This document shows, in pieces, positions 9,714 to 20,023 of a stretch of 64,000 bases of DNA. The stretch is from positions 1 through 64,000 of the forward strand of contig NZ_KL544010.1 of assembly GCF_000712165.1 (NCBI RefSeq), read 5' to 3'. Source of the DNA: Ureaplasma canigenitalium ATCC 51252 (lineage in GTDB: Bacteria; Bacillota_I; Bacilli_A; Mycoplasmatales; Mycoplasmoidaceae). Position 1 is the first letter of the stretch. Every line of letters starts with the position of its first letter. The position numbers and the translations under genes are program-made. A model generated the notes under the pieces. The model was not told the origin of the DNA and searched no databases. It saw nothing but the letters and a program-made list of their open reading frames with translations.

Positions 9714-12662
9714 TTTAATGTTTAACACTAAATGTTCTTTTAGGAGTTTCAATTTTAGTTTGTTATTAAGAAGGAGCGAGTTTAAAAAATCATGCTGAGA
9801 AATGTCTCTTTGATTTCTTTTCATCTTTTTTATTTTCTTTATTTCAGTTTGGTATTGAAGGTATGTTCATCCGTTATAAGTAAAAGTTTTTCTTTGTTTT
9901 AGATACTTATTAAGCTTAAGGAACTCAAAGAAGAAAACAGGGATGATAAAGAAAATGTAAGGAAGGACATTAAGTCAGTTATACTCCTTCATCGTATATG
10001 GTGACATATTAAAGATGCTATTAACAACAGGGGTATATGTGACAAAGGCAATGAGAAGAAGTGAGACAATGAAACTTATGTAAACAAAGCGACTTTCTTT
10101 TATTTTGTCGTAAATAATACTATGGTTTGTTCGAAGGGAAATAGCATTAAAAGATAGTGATAATCCCATAAACATAAAGGATAAGGTTGATCCTTCACGA
10201 GCATACTGTTCGATTAGTTCAATTTGTTCCTTGAGATGAATCGTTGGTGTTAATTTGTATGCTTCTTTTAGTAATGGTAAGGAGTTGAATAATTCACGCA
10301 TTTTGTGGAAATCAAAAGCGAGTTGTGCACTTGATCCAAGGTAGAAGAGAAGAATTGATGTCATCCCGATGAAGAATCCGAGCAATAAAATTTTCAACCA
10401 CATTCTTCAATCGACGATGTGAGCGTTTTTTGGTAGCGGCTTATTGCTCATTAGGTTTGAACTATTGAAGTTAAGACCGAGCGCAATCCCTGGTAATGTT
10501 TCTGAGATTACATTGATTCATAAAATTTGAAGACTTTGGTGTGGATTTATCCCAAGAATTAAAATTCCAAAAAAGAGTGAGATAAGACCAGCGAAGTTGG
10601 TTGTTAATAAAAGACAAATTACCCGTTTAATGCTGTCCATTACCTTTCGACCGATATCAACGGCATGGACAATGGTTGCGAAATTATCATTGGTAAGAAT
10701 AAGGTCAGCCGCATTCTTGCTGACATCAGTTCCGGTTATCCCCATCGCACACCCAAGGTCAGCTTGTTTAAGTGCAGGAGCATCGTTTACTCCATCCCCG
10801 GTCATTGAGACAATTTTATTCTTATTTTGTCATGCTTTTACAATACGGATTTTGTCAAAAGGACTAACACGGGCATAAACCGCAAGATGTTCGATTTTTT
10901 CATTTAGCTCTTCGTCACTAAGTTTGTTCAATTCAACTCCGGTAATTGCTTCATCTTTGCTCTCAAGAATATTTAACTGACGACCGATGGCGACCGCAGT
11001 ATTTAAGTGATCTCCGGTAATCATAACAGGTTTAATTCCCGCTTCCATAGCGACTCGGACAGCTTCGACAGCCTCTTCTCTTAATGGATCGATAATAGCG
11101 ATGAGACCAAGGAAAGAAAGACTATCTTCTTTGATTGTTGATAGATTATTGATTTCATCTTTTGTTAAGTTTTTGTATGCAACCCCAAGGACACGATAAG
11201 CTTGATTACTATATGTGTGGTTAGCTTCGATGACATCGTTATTAAATCCGGAAATGACCCTTTGTTCTAAGGAATCAATAGCCCCTTTGGTAATCATAAG
11301 GTATTGGTCGTTTTTCTTAACTACAACACTCATTAACTTTCGTTCACTATCAAACGGAAGTTCAAGAAGACGCTGGTATTCAATATCTAAATCTCTCTTA
11401 TCAATGTTATTTTTAAATAGTGCTTCGACGATTGATGTTTCCGTTGGATCACCTACAAAAACAAGATTGTTGTCTAAATTAATATTAATTCCAACATTAG
11501 TGTCTATTGACCCATAGGTTAGTAATTTAATTGCCCTAGTATCTGTAAGATCAGTTAGCATCCCATTTTGATAAACAGAAACAACGGTCATCTTATTTTG
11601 AGTAAGAGTTCCGGTTTTATCTGAACAAATAACATTTGCACCACCAAGTGTTTCAACAGCAGGTAGGTGTTTGATTAAAGCATGATGTTTTGCTAATTTC
11701 TTAGCGCCATAGCTAAGAATAATGGAAATAACAGCGACAAGACCTTCTGGAATAGCAGCAATAGAAAGACTAATTGCAATAATTAAAGCAGGATGTCAAG
11801 CCTGTCCCCAGTCACCGTTTCCGATAAGGAAGATATAAATGAAGAAAACAGCAATACAAAGCATAGCTGCAAAAGCACCAATAATCTTTGAAAGTTTTCC
11901 AATCTTCTTCTGAAGTGGAGTTTTTTCATTTTTTACATCATTAATACTTTTTTGAATCAAACCAACTTGGGTTTCGTTTCCGATGGCGGTCACAATCGCT
12001 CTTCCGGTACCATTAACAACAAGAGAACCGGAAAAAACTCGTTGAATTTGGTCGCCAAGGGGAAGGTTTAAATCGACTTCCTTCGTGTGATCCTTAATGA
12101 CATTCGTACTCTCACCAGTTATGATTGATTCGTTAATTTCTAGATTACTACTATTAAAAAGTAGTGCATCAGCTGGGATTATGTCTCCAGCTTCAATGAC
12201 GATTATGTCTCCGATGGTAACATCTTCACTATCTATGATGATTGTTTGTCCGTCTCTTATGACTCGAGCTTTTGGACTTGCGAGTTTCATAAGAGCTTCT
12301 GCTTCTTTTTCTGCTTTACACTCCTGGACAGCACCGAAGATGGTATTTGAGAAAAGAATGAACATAATTACCCCAAATTCAGCATATTGAACCGCAAGTT
12401 CAATAGTCTCCTCTGGTGGGTATGCAATGACTAACACAAGGGTAATAACACCAGCGATAATCAAAAGAAAAATCATTGGGTCAAGGAACTGTTTTAGGAA
12501 TTTAACGAAACCAGACTCTCGCTTTTTTTCTTTGATTTTGTTCTTACCAAACCTAGTTTGGTTCAAAGAAACTTCATCAGACGACAGACCTTTTTCCTTG
12601 TCTGTCTTGTAGAGATGAAGACCTTTATTGTTTTCATTATTGTTTACGGTGTTCAAAATCAA
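9711..12662 (-). CDS. P-type cation-transporting ATPase (PacL/SERCA-like)
   Basis: A membrane pump of 983 residues, probably exporting Ca2+. Read as Trp, the TGA codons join it from ATG 12662 to TAA at 9711-9713. In order: N-terminal cation-ATPase domain, M1-M2, actuator domain with TGES, M4 with PEGL, phosphorylation motif DKTGTLT, nucleotide domain, hinge TGDGVNDAP, and M5-M10. M4 keeps the Glu of PEGL used for Ca2+ binding in SERCA. In M6 the usual N..TD pattern reads [10 protein letters not shown], so Asp is replaced by Glu. The last ~70 residues are a basic tail. It is convergent with hsdR and diverges from the UPF0154 gene. The family is certain; the ion is inferred from the P2-type motifs. 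Confidence 0.93.
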
Positions 12663-12766
12663 ACCTCATTAACTGATATAAGAATTTATTATAATTTATA
12701 TAAAAATTTTTTTAAAATCTTGTTATTTTTTTCATTTATAATTAAATAATATTAAGGAAGTTTATT

Positions 12767-13093
12767 ATGTCATTTTTATCATTTTCACAAGTAACATCTT
12801 TTCTCTATGCAGCCGCTGAGGATATCGAGAAAATTAAACAGGAAGCCATCGCTGATGCTGAAAACACCTTTCAACCTACCATCATTGGTCTTGCTGTTGG
12901 AATTGTTTTATTCTTAATCGCTGGGCTTGTGATTGGTTATTTTGTTGCTGTCAAACTTTTTAAATCGCAATTGAAAAAGAATCCTCCTATTTCAAAGGAT
13001 ACGATAAGAATGATTTACAACCAAGTTGGTCGTAAACCAACTGAGGCGCAGGTTAATGAAATTTACCACCGGGCAACGAAGGGGACCAAATAA
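12767..13093 (+). CDS. UPF0154 (YneF-like) small membrane protein
   Basis: 108 residues with one strong membrane segment (about 38-62). The conserved UPF0154 C-terminus follows: NPPISKDTIRMIYNQVGRKP then TEAQVNEI. Function is unknown in the family. It is longer than the usual ~70-80 residues because of an N-terminal extension with a Ser/Ala-rich stretch and an acidic helix. A ribosome binding site (AAGGAAG at 12753-12759) precedes the ATG, and a TATAAT box is at 12737-12742. It diverges from the ATPase gene and is followed directly by a terminator. Confidence 0.88.
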   Translation: MSFLSFSQVTSFLYAAAEDIEKIKQEAIADAENTFQPTIIGLAVGIVLFLIAGLVIGYFVAVKLFKSQLKKNPPISKDTIRMIYNQVGRKPTEAQVNEIYHRATKGTK

Positions 13094-13114
13094 AAACGCT
13101 TGACGGCGTTTTTT
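13092..13114 (+). terminator. Intrinsic terminator after the UPF0154 gene
   Basis: AAAACGC, a 6-base loop and GCGTTTT are followed by further T. The hairpin overlaps the UPF0154 stop and ends 9 bp before the engB start. Confidence 0.75.
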
Positions 13115-13122
13115 CTTTAATT

Positions 13123-13764
13123 ATGGCGAAATTTCTTAAATCAGCATCGAATGAAACTCATTTTTATACCGATAGGACACCAGAGATTTGTTTTATTGGA
13201 CGGAGTAATGTTGGTAAGTCTTCCTTGATCAATGCTCTCGCTGCTTCAAATATTGCAAAGACATCTAACACTCCTGGTCGAACACAATTAATCAACTTTT
13301 TTCAATTTGACCACTTTCGACTAGTTGATCTCCCTGGATACGGGTTTGCGAAAGTTAACAAACAAAAGAAGGATGAACTAACAAGAATCATCGAAACATA
13401 CCTGACCAAGAGTCCTAATTTGATTGCGGTTTTTCAACTCGTTGACATTAATGTAATCACCGATATTGACCAGGAGATGAGTCGTTTTTTTCAACACCAG
13501 AACTACCTTCATTATGTCATCTTAAATAAGATTGATAAAACTAATAAATCTTATTTTGATAATAATAAAATAAAGATTGCAAAGGCACTTAATGTCTCAC
13601 TTGACCAGTTAATTTATTGCTCAACAAAAACTAAGGTCAATATTGATTTAATTAAGAAAGTAATGAAGAAAGTTGCCCTTGATTGACGGGTGAAAGAAGA
13701 GAAAAAAGAAGAAGGAGAAGGAAAACAATGGAGAAGAAATACAACCACAAACAGATGAGTTTAA
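13123..13764 (+). CDS. engB: Ribosome-assembly GTPase EngB (YsxC/YihA)
   Basis: EngB binds GTP and helps assemble the large ribosomal subunit. Visible G-motifs: G1 GRSNVGKSS near residues 26-34, G2 TPGRTQ, G3 DLPGYG, G4 NKID, and a G5-like CSTK. The core ends near residue 187. Because TGA is Trp the frame continues 26 codons further, giving a basic and charged tail ([12 protein letters not shown] onward) to TAA at 13762-13764. It therefore overlaps the start of valS by 37 nt. No clear ribosome binding site lies before ATG 13123, which follows the T-run of a terminator, so translation may be leaderless. The tail may be only a by-product of TGA recoding. Confidence 0.93.
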
Positions 13765-16313
13765 ATAAGGTGGATCTTTGAACTAACCTAAAACTTTTTA
13801 GTCCAGATATTGATAGTGATAAACCACCCTTTGTCATTACTCTTCCCCCACCGAATGTGACAGGTCACCTTCATATTGGTCATGCATATGGTTTTAGTCT
13901 TCCTGACCTTCTTGTTCGTTATAAGAAACTTAAGGGGTATGATGCTTTTATTATTCCTGGAAGCGATCATGCTGGGATAGCGACTCAAACTAAGTTTGAA
14001 AAGGTGCTAAAGGAAACAAAGAACCTAAGAAAAGATGATTTACCGAAGGAAGAGTTCCTTCGTCTTCTTTCGAATTGAAAGAACGAACAAGAAGAGTATA
14101 TTAAGAAACAATTTAAAGGTATTGGTCTTGCTTTTGATTACCACCACTACCTTTTTACACTTGATCAGTATGTAAGAGATCAAGTGAAAAAGATTTTTGT
14201 CAAAATGTACGATGATGGTCTTATTTACCGTGCACTTAAACTTGTTAACTGGGACATTAAACTTAAGACAGCAATTTCAAATATTGAAGTCATCCACAAG
14301 GATGTTAATCAAAAACTTTACCATATTAAATACTTTACCGAAGATCAAAAAAACTTCGTTATAGTCGCAACAACAAGACCTGAAACAATGTTTGGAGATC
14401 GATATCTTGTTGTAAATCCAACTGATCAGCGTTATCAAAACATCCACGATAAAATCTTTATCAACCCAGTTAATGGGGAAAGAATGAAGGTCATCCTTGA
14501 TGACTACATTGACATTACTTTTGGTACAGGAGTAATGAAATGCACTCCAGCGCACGATTTTAATGATGATTTACTCGCGAAGAAGCACCATCTTGAATAC
14601 ATCAACATTATGAATGAAGACGGTACTCTTAATGAATATGCTGGTAAGTACAAAGGTCTTGATCGATTAGTTGCACGGAAAAATATTGTTGAAGAACTTG
14701 AAGCAAATGGCTATATTGTTAAGATTGAAGAGACTGTATCACCGGTTGGGTTTAGTGAACGAACTGATGAAGTTGTTGAACCGTATCTTTCAACTCAATG
14801 ATTCATTAAGATGGATAATTTAAAGAAAGAAACAATCAATATCCAAAAGAACGAAAAAAAGAAAGCGAATTTTTATCCCAACCGTTTCGATACTCAACTT
14901 CTTAACTTCCTTGAGAATACTGACGATTGATGTATTTCACGACAACTTGTGTGAGGACACGAAATTCCAGCTTGACATCATAAGGTAACGAAAGAAGTTT
15001 ATGTTGGTGTAAATCCACCAGCTGACATCGAAAATTACATTAAAGATGAGAGTGTTCTTGACACTTGATTCTCAAGTGGGATTTGACCGTTATTTTGTAG
15101 TAAATATATGAAGGATGATAAGTTCTTTCATCGTTACTTTCCGAACCAATGTATGGTGACTGGTTCTGATATTCTTTTCTTCTGAGTTAGTCGAATGCTT
15201 AACTTTAGTGTTTATTTGACAGGACAAAAACCATTTAATGATATTTTAATTCACGGTTTAATTCGTGACTCAATTGGTCGAAAAATGTCAAAATCATTAA
15301 ACAATGGAGTCGACCCATTTGACATCATTGAACAACACGGTCTTGACTCAATGCGTTGATTCTTTTACTCATCATCAACGATTGGAGAAGACCTTAATTA
15401 CAATGAAGAAAAAATTAGAAGTGCTTCTAATTTTATGAACAAGTTCTACAACATAGCACTTTTTGTAAACGAGAATACGAGTAATGAAGATCAATTTCAG
15501 TTTGATCAGATTAAGCACCCAATTAATGCTTATATCCTTAATCGTTTCCAGAGTATTTACGAGACCATTTCATACAATCTTGATAAGTACAACATTAATG
15601 TTGCGACTAAAATTTTCTATGATTTTGTTTATGATGATTTTGCCTCATTCTACCTTGAACTAACGAAGATACTTAACCTTGATGATCAATATCAAAAGGA
15701 AACGAGAGCTACTCTCAGATTTGTTTTCCTTCAAATGTTGATTCTTTTCCATCCCTTCTGTCCGATGATTACAGAAGAACTTTATTTGAATATTTTTAAG
15801 ATAAAGGATTCGATTCTTCTTCACTCATATCCATCTTATCAAACTCTTCCTGTTTCAAGTTTTCCGCTTGACTTGAAGGAACTTATTACTAAGATTCGAG
15901 TTCTACGAAAAGAACAGGATATTAGTAATAAAGTACAACTTATTTTTAGTTTTAAAGATGATGAAATAATGAACGATAACATCCTTTCGCTTTATAATCA
16001 ACTACTGAAAATAGTGAATGCGGTCTTAACAACTGAACCGATCAAGAATAGCAATCTGGAACTAATTTTTAAAGGGATTAAACTTAAGACATTTTACGAA
16101 AAAAACATTAATATCGACGAGTTAAAACAAAGGTTAGTTGACCGTCTTAAAGTTGTTGAAGCCGAAATTGAAAGAGCGAATGCTCTTCTTCTTAATCAAA
16201 ATTTTATTAATAAAGCAAAAGACTTCTTAATTAAAAAAGAGAAGGATAAATTGTCTTCTTATGAAAAGGAGAGGGAAACTCTTCTCTCATCTATTAAGGA
16301 ATACGAAAAATAA
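13728..16313 (+). CDS. valS: Valyl-tRNA synthetase
   Basis: Charges tRNA-Val with valine; class I synthetase in the cytoplasm. The start ATG 13728 follows the strong ribosome binding site GAAGGAGAAGG inside the end of engB. The 861-residue product has [19 protein letters not shown] (HIGH motif near 49), the editing-domain sequence [10 protein letters not shown], the RQLVWGHEIPAWHH block with Trp as TGA, and KMSKS at 519-523. An anticodon-binding helical domain and the C-terminal ValRS coiled coil (about 800-858) follow. All in-frame TGAs fall at conserved Trp positions, strong evidence for code 4. It forms an operon with engB, trmL and trmB. Confidence 0.97.
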
Positions 16314-16316
16314 AAT

Positions 16317-16835
16317 ATGATTCACGTTGTCCTTTTTCAACCAGAAATTGTCCTTAATGTAGGCAACATTTCCCGGATTACTATCGGATTTAATTGTAAA
16401 CTGCACCTTATTCGTCCTTACGGATTTATTTTTGATAAAGACCGTTTTGACAAGGATTTCATAAGAAGTTCTGCGAACCATTTTGATGTTAATAGTATTT
16501 TTCAATATAACGATTTTGATGAATTTATAATGAAAAATAATATTAGTCCTTGTCAACTTTACTTGTATACTCGATACGGATCAAGAACACCAGCTGATTT
16601 TCAATATCCAGATTATAAAGACAATGATATTTACCTTGTTTTTGGGAAAGAATCAACAGGTATTGACCACGATATTTTAAGACTCTATCAAGACCGATGA
16701 GTACGAGTTCCAATGTCTTTTAACCTACGGAGCATGAATATTGGAAACACGGTTGCAATTGCTGTATATGAAGTTCTTCGTCAACATCGATTCAATGACC
16801 TTCTAAAGTTTGAACCACATAAGGATTTTGATTAA
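16317..16835 (+). CDS. trmL: tRNA (cytidine/uridine-2'-O-)-methyltransferase, TrmL-like SPOUT
   Basis: Methylates the ribose at the wobble base of certain leucine tRNAs in characterised homologues. The 172-residue length fits the single-domain TrmL (YibK/CspR) group. SPOUT motifs visible: N-terminal VVLFQPEIVLNVGNISR, the SAM-knot VFGKESTGI, and RSMNIGNTVAIAVYE followed by VLRQ near the C-terminus. One Trp is TGA. The start is 3 bp after the valS stop and the stop TAA shares its last A with the trmB ATG, so the genes are translationally coupled. Confidence 0.93.
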
Positions 16836-17503
16836 TGAGATTAAGAAACAATAAAAATGCGAAACCGGTGCTTGAAAAAGCGGATCGTTATGTTATCAAT
16901 GATTTATCATTACTCCACAATTTAAATTGTTTATTTAATAATCAAAATAAAGTTTTGGAAATTGAGATTGGAATGGGAAAAGGTGATTTTATCATTCAAA
17001 AAGCAACGATTAATCCAAATATCAATTACATCGGAATTGAAAAATTTCCAACCGTAATGTTGATTGCATATAAAAAGTTACTAAAACAAAATCTCAACAA
17101 CATTCTTCTTCTTTCCCTTGATGCAGAACAACTACCACTTTACTTCTCCCCTTCATCAATTGACAAAATTTATTTAAATTTTAGTGATCCATGACCTAAG
17201 AAGAGACACACGAAAAAACGTCTTACTAATCCAAGGTTTTTAGAAGTTTATCATTCTTTACTAAAAGAGAATGGTCTAATTGAATTTAAGACTGATAACG
17301 ATAGTTTGTTTGAATATACAATTAATGATGTTTTAACGGAGGATAAGGAAACTTATCACATTCATTATTTAACCTATGATCTTTATAAGGATATTAATAA
17401 TCCGAATTTAATTAACAATGTTCAAACCGAATATGAGAAGAAATTTGTAGCACAAAATGTCGCGATTAAAAAAGTAGTTTTTAGTTTTACAAAAAGTTTT
17501 TAA
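16835..17503 (+). CDS. trmB: tRNA (guanine-N7-)-methyltransferase TrmB
   Basis: Makes m7G46 in tRNAs, using SAM. The 222-residue protein has the N-terminal RLRNNKNA segment, motif I LEIEIGMGKGDF, IGIEKF, and the family signature NFSDPWPKKRHTKKRLTNPR (Trp as TGA), then FKTDND. It is last in the engB-valS-trmL-trmB run and overlaps trmL by one base. No clear terminator was seen after it; the next gene starts 50 bp on with its own TATAAT box. Confidence 0.95.
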
Positions 17504-17527
17504 TGATGATTAGGTTCAGTAAATAGT

Positions 17528-17553
17528 TATAATATGTCATATTAGTGTCATAT
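17528..17553 (+). promoter_or_regulatory. Promoter -10 and candidate operator of the XRE-methyltransferase gene
   Basis: TATAAT lies at 17528-17533. Two copies of TGTCATAT follow at 17535-17542 and 17546-17553, exactly 11 bp (one helical turn) apart and ending at the ATG (17554). The position over the expected transcription start fits autorepression by the HTH domain of the encoded protein. The repeats are seen; their role is inferred. There is no ribosome binding site, so the mRNA may have a very short leader. Confidence 0.5.
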
Positions 17554-19023
17554 ATGAATTATTCAGTTGTTATTAAAAATTTAAGAAAAAAACTTTTTCT
17601 TTCACAAAAGGATATTGCTAATATCCTTGGTGTTAAGTATGAAACAATTAATCGATGAGAAAACCATAAATTTTCCCCTACCATCAAACTTAAAAAGAAA
17701 ATTAATGATTTTTTATTCAGTAAAAATTTAATTATTGACGATACGAATGAAATAAAGGTTAATAAAAATATTCAAATCAACAAGGACAACTATGAGAGTA
17801 ACTATGAGTGTAACTATGACTATATTGCAAATAAAAGTTTGAACGAAATTTTTTCTTTTTATAACGACTTAAATAAGGAAACTTATCATTTTAAATCAAC
17901 CGATGATATTTCAACACCAATGTTATGTGTAAAAAAGATGATAGATTATGTTCCGAGTGAACTCTGGGAAAGAAAAAATCATAAAATACTTGATCCTTGC
18001 TGTGGTAATGGCAATTTCGGCGCATACTGTTTGACTAAAACAAATAACGATCATATTTTTTACAATGAACTAAATGAAGTTAGATTTAAAAACTGCAAAA
18101 AACTATTGAATCCTAAAAATATTAATTGTGGTGATTTTTTTAATTTACCAAAAAATTTTAATTTGCAATACGACCTTATTATGGCCAATCCTCCATACTC
18201 TGGAGGAGGAAATAAAAACCAAAGCTTGTCTAATAAATTTATTTTTCATTCGATTGACTTATTAAAAAATGGCGGCTATCTTTGTTTTGTCACACCTAAT
18301 AATTGAATGACATATAACAATAATAATGAGACATTACATAAACTTTTAAATAATGGTAGTTTTTTGGTTATTGACAACGATGTTAAGAAGTATTTCACTG
18401 GTGTTGGTTCTTCTTTTACAGTCTTTGTTTGACAAAAAGGTGTTTTTGATAACAAAACAAAAGTTATTAATAATTACTTAATTAAAGATATACAGGAAAA
18501 TGTGTCAATTTCTAAAGAACTAAAATTTATTCCTCTTTACATTAGCCAAACTATTTTAGACATTATTCTTAAAATGATTACTGATAAAGTTAATAAATTT
18601 ACTTATCGTTGTGATTTACACAACTTTACTCGTAAGGATTTACTTAGTGATATCAAAGATAATGAATTTCAATATGAGACCATTCATACTGCGAAAAAAA
18701 CAAGATACTCGAAGATTAAACAAGATATTTTTGACCAGTGGTTAATTATTGTTCCGTTGTCAACTTATTATATTCCTTACATTAAAACGAAGGTAAATAC
18801 TACTCAATCAGTTGGTTATTTTGCTTTTAACAAAAAGAATGAAGCTGTAAATTTTCTTGAAATTATTATCCAACCAGTTTACAAATTAATTGTTCATCTT
18901 ACTAGATATGGAAACTTTAATAACATAATGGTAATGAAGCACCTTAGATACGGAGAAAATGTTAAGTTGAAAATGAAAGAAAAAAAGGAAATTGAAAAAC
19001 TAACATCATTAATTAAGTATTAA
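17554..19023 (+). CDS. XRE-type helix-turn-helix fused to an N6-adenine DNA methyltransferase (type II R-M modification enzyme)
   Basis: 489 residues. Residues about 5-55 form a Cro/CI-type HTH (LSQKDIANILGVKYETINRW, the Trp as TGA). After a polar linker the methyltransferase begins, with SAM motif DPCCGNGNF (147-155) and catalytic motif NPPY (212-215), the order of gamma-class adenine methylases. The C-terminal part (about 310-489) probably recognises the target. It was extended upstream of the longest ATG-free block because the HTH frame is in phase and starts right after a promoter. Its stop overlaps that of a convergent GIY-YIG-like nuclease, so the two probably form a type II system, with the HTH giving regulation. 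The target site is not predictable. Confidence 0.82.
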
Positions 19024-19718
19024 TTCTTTGATGTAGCATTAGCTTGAATGTTAGCAAGCGGTCTTTTTTTAAATTGTTCTATAAATTTATTCACCATTAT
19101 ATCTTCTACAGCGAGTGATTTAGGTGATGCGAAAGGTGTTGATGTTTCATTACATCATGTAAGGATATATGGTTCATCACTGCAATCGAAAATATAAAGA
19201 TGGAATGTTAATCTAGTAGTTACCATAGATTGTAGCATCTTAATATTAGTTGTCGATGCTGTTCGTCAGTTGTTAACAACTCCGCAATTGTACGAATTTA
19301 ATCGAAGTTTAAATGTGGTTCTTGTTTGACCGAATTTGACAATGTAATCAGTGTCATCAATAAATGCTGTAATAATATATGCAACTCCTAATGATTCTTC
19401 AAAAATTTTGATTGCGTTCTGATTGACAAAATTAGTTGCAATAATCTTTTCATTATCACGTTTTTCATCCATAATCATTAACGGTTTGGCCTTTAAATCG
19501 CAAATATATTTAAAGTCCATTTTACCTTCGAAAGAAAACTCGAGAAGGGTAGGTTGTTCAAGTATTTCTTCAATCGTAAAAGGACGATCGTTTTTATTGA
19601 CTAGACTAAAAACACTATTTAAAGCTTGAACATATTCCTTGCCCATTTTTGAGATGTAGATATTATCAGTGAAGTCACATAATGCTTTTAAATGTTCTAG
19701 ATTTTTCTTATTCTTCAT
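19020..19718 (-). CDS. Probable GIY-YIG family type II restriction endonuclease
   Basis: 232 residues, extended past a TGA Trp to TAA at 19020-19022. Near residue 112 the pattern VAYIIT (GIY-like), then KFG at 128-130 (YIG-like) and TRTTFKLRLNSYN with Arg139, fits the GIY-YIG nuclease core. Glu205 in a later helix (SLAVEDIMVNKF) could be the metal-binding Glu. GIY-YIG restriction enzymes of this size, such as Hpy188I and Eco29kI, are known. Pairing with the adjacent methyltransferase supports the call: the two stop codons overlap by three bases in a tail-to-tail arrangement. There is no obvious ribosome binding site. The function is inferred from motif and context. Confidence 0.6.
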
Positions 19719-19810
19719 TTTTATTTTTCTTTCAGTCTTATCAAAACTAGTTGTTATTTTATATATTAGTTGTAATTTTAAAAAAATTAGTTAACTAATG
19801 TTTTTACTTA

Positions 19811-19836
19811 AACAAATGCCCAACATTTGTTATAAT
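19811..19836 (+). promoter_or_regulatory. Promoter of tRNA-His with an adjoining inverted repeat
   Basis: TATAAT at 19831-19836 lies 23 bp before the tRNA. A perfect 8-bp inverted repeat, AACAAATG (19811-19818) and CATTTGTT (19824-19831), sits where the -35 and spacer should be, between the tRNA and the divergent nuclease gene. It could bind a regulator or be chance. Confidence 0.45.
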
Positions 19837-19858
19837 AATATAAATATGTAAATAATCT

Positions 19859-19936
19859 GGCGGTTATGGTGAAGTTGGTTAACACGCCTGACTGTGACTC
19901 AGGTATTCGCGGGTTCAAGTCCCGTTAATCGCCCCA
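19859..19936 (+). tRNA. tRNA-His (anticodon GTG)
   Basis: A full cloverleaf with a 7-bp acceptor GCGGTTA/TAATCGC, an encoded extra G at -1 (19859) opposite discriminator C73, D-arm sequence GGTTAACACGCC, anticodon stem-loop CTGACTGTGACTCAG with GTG, T-loop GGTTCAAGTCC and encoded CCA. The G-1/C73 pair is the histidine identity element. It is a single gene with its own promoter and terminator. Confidence 0.97.
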
Positions 19937-19954
19937 TTTAATAAAGAGCAAATT

Positions 19955-19979
19955 AAAGACGGTCTATACCGTCTTTTTC
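19955..19979 (+). terminator. Terminator after tRNA-His
   Basis: AAAGACGGT (19955-19963), a 4-base loop and ACCGTCTTT (19968-19976) are followed by T. It also faces the 3' end of the convergent ATPase gene. Confidence 0.85.
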
Positions 19980-20023
19980 TTTTCTAAATCAAGCTTAAAA
20001 TAATCATTGATGTAATTTTTAGT

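Noticed and set aside
10597-12749. Plus-strand frames across the P-type ATPase region
   Set aside because: They lie opposite a well-conserved minus-strand gene and have no family features.
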